This document shows, one piece after another, positions 5,501 through 6,890 of a DNA stretch of 6,890 nucleotides; position 1 is the stretch's first letter; the number at the start of each line of letters is the position of its first letter. The DNA lies in the NCBI GenBank assembly GCA_011052165.1, contig DRJN01000230.1, positions 1-6,890 of the forward strand. Direction: 5' to 3'. The position numbers and the translations under genes were made by a program. This stretch comes from Gammaproteobacteria bacterium. Lineage in GTDB: Bacteria > Pseudomonadota > Gammaproteobacteria > UBA6429 > Thiohalophilaceae. The notes under the pieces are model-generated. The model saw nothing but the letters and a program-made list of their open reading frames with translations, had not been told where the DNA came from and did not search any database.

Positions 5501-6890
5501 TTGCATTATCAATCGCCGACACCGTGTAATTATAGGGGGTGTTTGCCACCACACTGGTGTCGCTGTAACCGGTGCCCGTCACCGTGGTCAACAGGCCCAC
5601 ATCGGCCCGGTAAACCTTGTAACCGGCCACCGCACCACCGCCCACATCCGTCGACACCGTCCAGCTCACGTCCACCTGCGTATCACTGATCGCAGTCGCA
5701 CCCACGTTCTGCGGTACCGTCGGCGGACTGGTATCCGGCGCCGGTGTCGTCACATTCGCCGCCGGTGAAGACAGCGCCGACTCATTGGCCGGTACTGCAT
5801 TGTCAAGCGCCGACACCGTGTAAGCATAGGGGGTGTTCGCCACCACACTGGTGTCGCTGTAACCGGTCCCCGTTACCGTGGCCAGCAGAGCCACATCAGC
5901 TCGGTAAATCTTGTAACCGGCCACCACACCACCGCCCACATCCGTCGACGCATCCCAGCTCACGCCCACCTGCGTCGCACTGATCGCGGTCGCACTCACG
6001 TTCTGCGGCACAGCAGGCGGACTGGTGTCCGGCACCGGGGTCGTCACGTTTGCCGGCGGGGTCGATTGCGCCGACTCATTGGCCGGTGTCGCATTATCAA
6101 TCGCCGACACCGTGTAAGCATAGGGGGTGTTCGCCAGCACACTGGTATCGCTGTAACCGGTGCCCGTCACCGTGGTCAGCAAGCCCACATCGGCCCGGTA
6201 AACCTTGTAACCGGCCACCACTCCACCGCCCACGTCCGTCGACGCCGTCCAGCTCACGTCCACCTGCGTCCCACCGATCGCGGTCGCACCCACATTCTGC
6301 GGTACCGTCGGCGGACTGGTGTCCGGTGTACCTCCGGTTGACACGATTTCGACGGCTGCAACGATGGGGTTTTCCACTTCATGGATAAATTGAATATTCA
6401 GCTGCCCGTCGGATACCGTCACCGGTACACTGCGTACCAAGCTGGTGTTCGCTCCCACCGTGCCGAAAATATCCAGGCTGCCGATCGCAGTCACACCTTC
6501 CATGGCTACACTGAATACCCGTGCACCCGCGCCGAACGCGCCGGAATAGTTCTCCGCAAAGTGCAGGTTGACCGTGTAGTCGCCGTTGGGCACTGTGAAA
6601 CTGTAGCTCAGCTCCGGCACAGCCGGGGCATCATAACGTTGCAACTGGTACAGCGGGTCGTCCGTGGTACCGATAATATCCACCCCAACGCCCGCCTTCG
6701 ATTTCTTTCCTGTATTGAACCCGGTATCCGCCGCCCACACCTTACCCACACCGTCCGTGTACTGGCTGCCACCCGCATTGACGCGGATCTCCAGAGCACT
6801 GGGCGCCGGAGTCGTCACATTCGCCGGCGGGGTCGATTGCGCCGACTCGTTGGCCGGTACTGCATTATCAATCGCCGACACCGTGTAAGC
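2565..6890 (-). CDS. Giant modular protein: Fn3, malectin, ConA-like, GSDH-like and Kelch propellers (5' end off right edge)
   Basis: The visible part is 1441 residues. The frame is open to the window edge, so the true start and any signal peptide lie beyond 6890. Residues below count from the first visible codon. Order: end of an Fn3 domain (1-30); malectin carbohydrate-binding domain (33-184, EIRVNAGG to AAVEIVS); three near-identical Fn3 domains of exactly 98 residues (190-287, 288-385, 386-483); a linker with two Cys; a concanavalin A-like or DUF1349-like domain (about 498-747, with QAGLWFG); a Gly-rich linker; a glucose/sorbosone-dehydrogenase-like beta-propeller (about 755-1149, with HFGPDGKLY, YASGLRNAYDF and GKYYGHPNP); and a Kelch propeller (about 1151-1441) of six repeats, each with a GG turn and most with a closing W. 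The protein is almost certainly exported: it has an adhesin-like build, and four Cys in the dehydrogenase-like domain could form disulfides. It has no C-terminal sorting motif. It probably binds glycans; catalysis is uncertain because one expected acidic residue of soluble glucose dehydrogenase is absent. Confidence 0.94.
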   Translation of the reverse strand, partial: AYTVSAIDNAVPANESAQSTPPANVTTPAPSALEIRVNAGGSQYTDGVGKVWAADTGFNTGKKSKAGVGVDIIGTTDDPLYQLQRYDAPAVPELSYSFTVPNGDYTVNLHFAENYSGAFGAGARVFSVAMEGVTAIGSLDIFGTVGANTSLVRSVPVTVSDGQLNIQFIHEVENPIVAAVEIVSTGGTPDTSPPTVPQNVGATAIGGTQVDVSWTASTDVGGGVVAGYKVYRADVGLLTTVTGTGYSDTSVLANTPYAYTVSAIDNATPANESAQSTPPANVTTPVPDTSPPAVPQNVSATAISATQVGVSWDASTDVGGGVVAGYKIYRADVALLATVTGTGYSDTSVVANTPYAYTVSALDNAVPANESALSSPAANVTTPAPDTSPPTVPQNVGATAISDTQVDVSWTVSTDVGGGAVAGYKVYRADVGLLTTVTGTGYSDTSVVANTPYNYTVSAIDNATPANESAQSTPAANVTTPVATGCSSISTLACSAVRVIGGYTVSFTGADGGMVDTNGLGIGFTMVDPPTLPGNPVLEPDAPGYWADKLVVDTSSGKLRISTTAGIQYKTDNSLDNALGVGLNLPGAAVTIKTTLSELPSAPGGWAQAGLWFGAADNFGRGTSEDNYIKLIVGSPSSGRYVLQTLIEQASTPASKKQVNLPVGVTSLTLKLVINPGDRTVQARYDVGNDEKTLQTFNNVPNGWFSFDPAGIDPTVATRSYGGIFASHRGAPAPQIFSFDDFSVTEGVVSGGGGSFAFSQWAFPIPSPTSMVTGPDNRLYVTEISGLVHAITLDHNSRTVIDDQVINTIQSTHTGVRLALGITVDPASTPDNIVLWVSHTGGAVGSGVESSGIVSRLSGPGFLTNEDRITGLPRGVGDHALNSIHFGPDGKLYLAAAGNTGAGAPNLANNEFGNRPEQPLSAAILVADVNDPGFQGNCATPAGQFGIPTTCDVAVYASGLRNAYDFVWHSNGELYAPDNGLGVTGTYPPFPTPPCTGLADTSTNNPGTQDDLLYRILPGKYYGHPNPYRNECVFKDGSIQGVAPLPNFEPPLFNLGRNPSADGTIDYQGDAFYSKLMGQLLIANYSKGDDITRIKLSADGTSVLSSGSLIGGFQEPLPLAQDDAGNIYVGELTSQQITVLVPLPLIPAPTGSWTARQPVPEAILDAGGTAVGDKLYMVGGKTSAAHVSSLYIYDPVNDSWLAGPDLPGAAVEDSAVTGLAGKLYVFGGGTGPFSGAVNNAAVFDPSTSTWTSLAPMITARAGATAMAANGKIYVAGGMAADGASLDSVEIYDPVADSWTPGTAMQTRRDNPGSAVFNDKLYVFGGRTRNADGSTVNGTLATIEIFDPATNAWTFGSPMPTGRRRMVVGTISGRAQVMGGENPVFSQNEEYDPATDSWRTLIAMSVPSHGAVGATIRGVVYAAGGGPVAGSSFTNANAAFTY
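5442..6323 (-). repeat. Three tandem 294-bp Fn3 repeats
   Basis: Three units at 6030-6323, 5736-6029 and 5442-5735 each encode exactly 98 residues, from DTSPP-VPQNV to NVTTP. They are very similar at both DNA and protein level, for example YRADV-LL-TVTGTGYSDTSV and TVSA-DNA-PANES. A fourth, partial copy of the same unit lies at 6801-6890, on the other side of the malectin domain. The uniform unit length and low divergence suggest recent duplication or ongoing homogenisation. Such repeats are prone to copy-number change and to assembly collapse. Confidence 0.92.
6712..6776. repeat. 65-nt perfect direct repeat, copy 2
   Basis: This is the second copy, in the malectin domain of the large right-hand gene and in the same orientation as copy 1. 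Recombination between the copies would delete about 6.4 kb, including the GMC gene, and fuse the two malectin genes in frame. Confidence 0.88.
6801..6890 (-). repeat. Partial fourth Fn3 repeat unit
   Basis: This is the C-terminal end of an Fn3 unit (AYTVSAIDNAVPANES to NVTTPAP) matching the end of the three-repeat array. It precedes the malectin domain, so the missing 5' part of the gene probably holds further Fn3 modules, possibly alternating with malectin. Confidence 0.85.

Noticed and set aside
5411..6388. Plus-strand open frames rich in Pro, His and Arg across the Fn3 repeats, themselves repeated
   Set aside because: Their repetition simply mirrors the Fn3 coding repeats on the other strand; no independent coding evidence.

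Overview
The window looks like a chromosomal segment of a Gram-negative bacterium, probably a proteobacterium. The evidence is a twin-arginine leader, a Sec signal peptide and exported multidomain carbohydrate-binding proteins, none with a Gram-positive wall anchor. The taxon cannot be fixed from the sequence. No RNA genes, insertion sequences, CRISPR arrays or phage genes are visible.

Layout. (1) Positions 1-544, minus strand: 5' part of a gene for an exported malectin-domain protein, running off the left edge. (2) Positions 545-861: AT-rich intergenic region between divergent genes, containing a 15-bp palindrome. (3) Positions 862-1044, plus strand: a 60-codon ORF with a twin-arginine (Tat) signal. 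(4) Positions 1048-2568, plus strand: a complete GMC-family FAD oxidoreductase, in the same frame as the Tat ORF and separated from it only by TAA-ACC. (5) Positions 2565-6890, minus strand: a very large modular gene that meets the GMC gene tail to tail with a 4-bp overlap and runs off the right edge. Its visible order is partial Fn3 - malectin - three Fn3 - concanavalin A-like domain - glucose/sorbosone-dehydrogenase-like propeller - six-repeat Kelch propeller.

The two minus-strand genes are paralogues at their malectin domains and share a perfect 65-nt direct repeat. They flank a plus-strand oxidoreductase cassette of lower GC content. A reasonable inference is an exported carbohydrate-binding and carbohydrate-oxidising locus: large beta-rich proteins that bind glycans, next to a flavin dehydrogenase that may be delivered to the periplasm by the Tat leader. 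The most unusual points are the single in-frame stop between the Tat leader and the GMC enzyme, and the combination of two different beta-propellers with malectin and Fn3 modules in one polypeptide.
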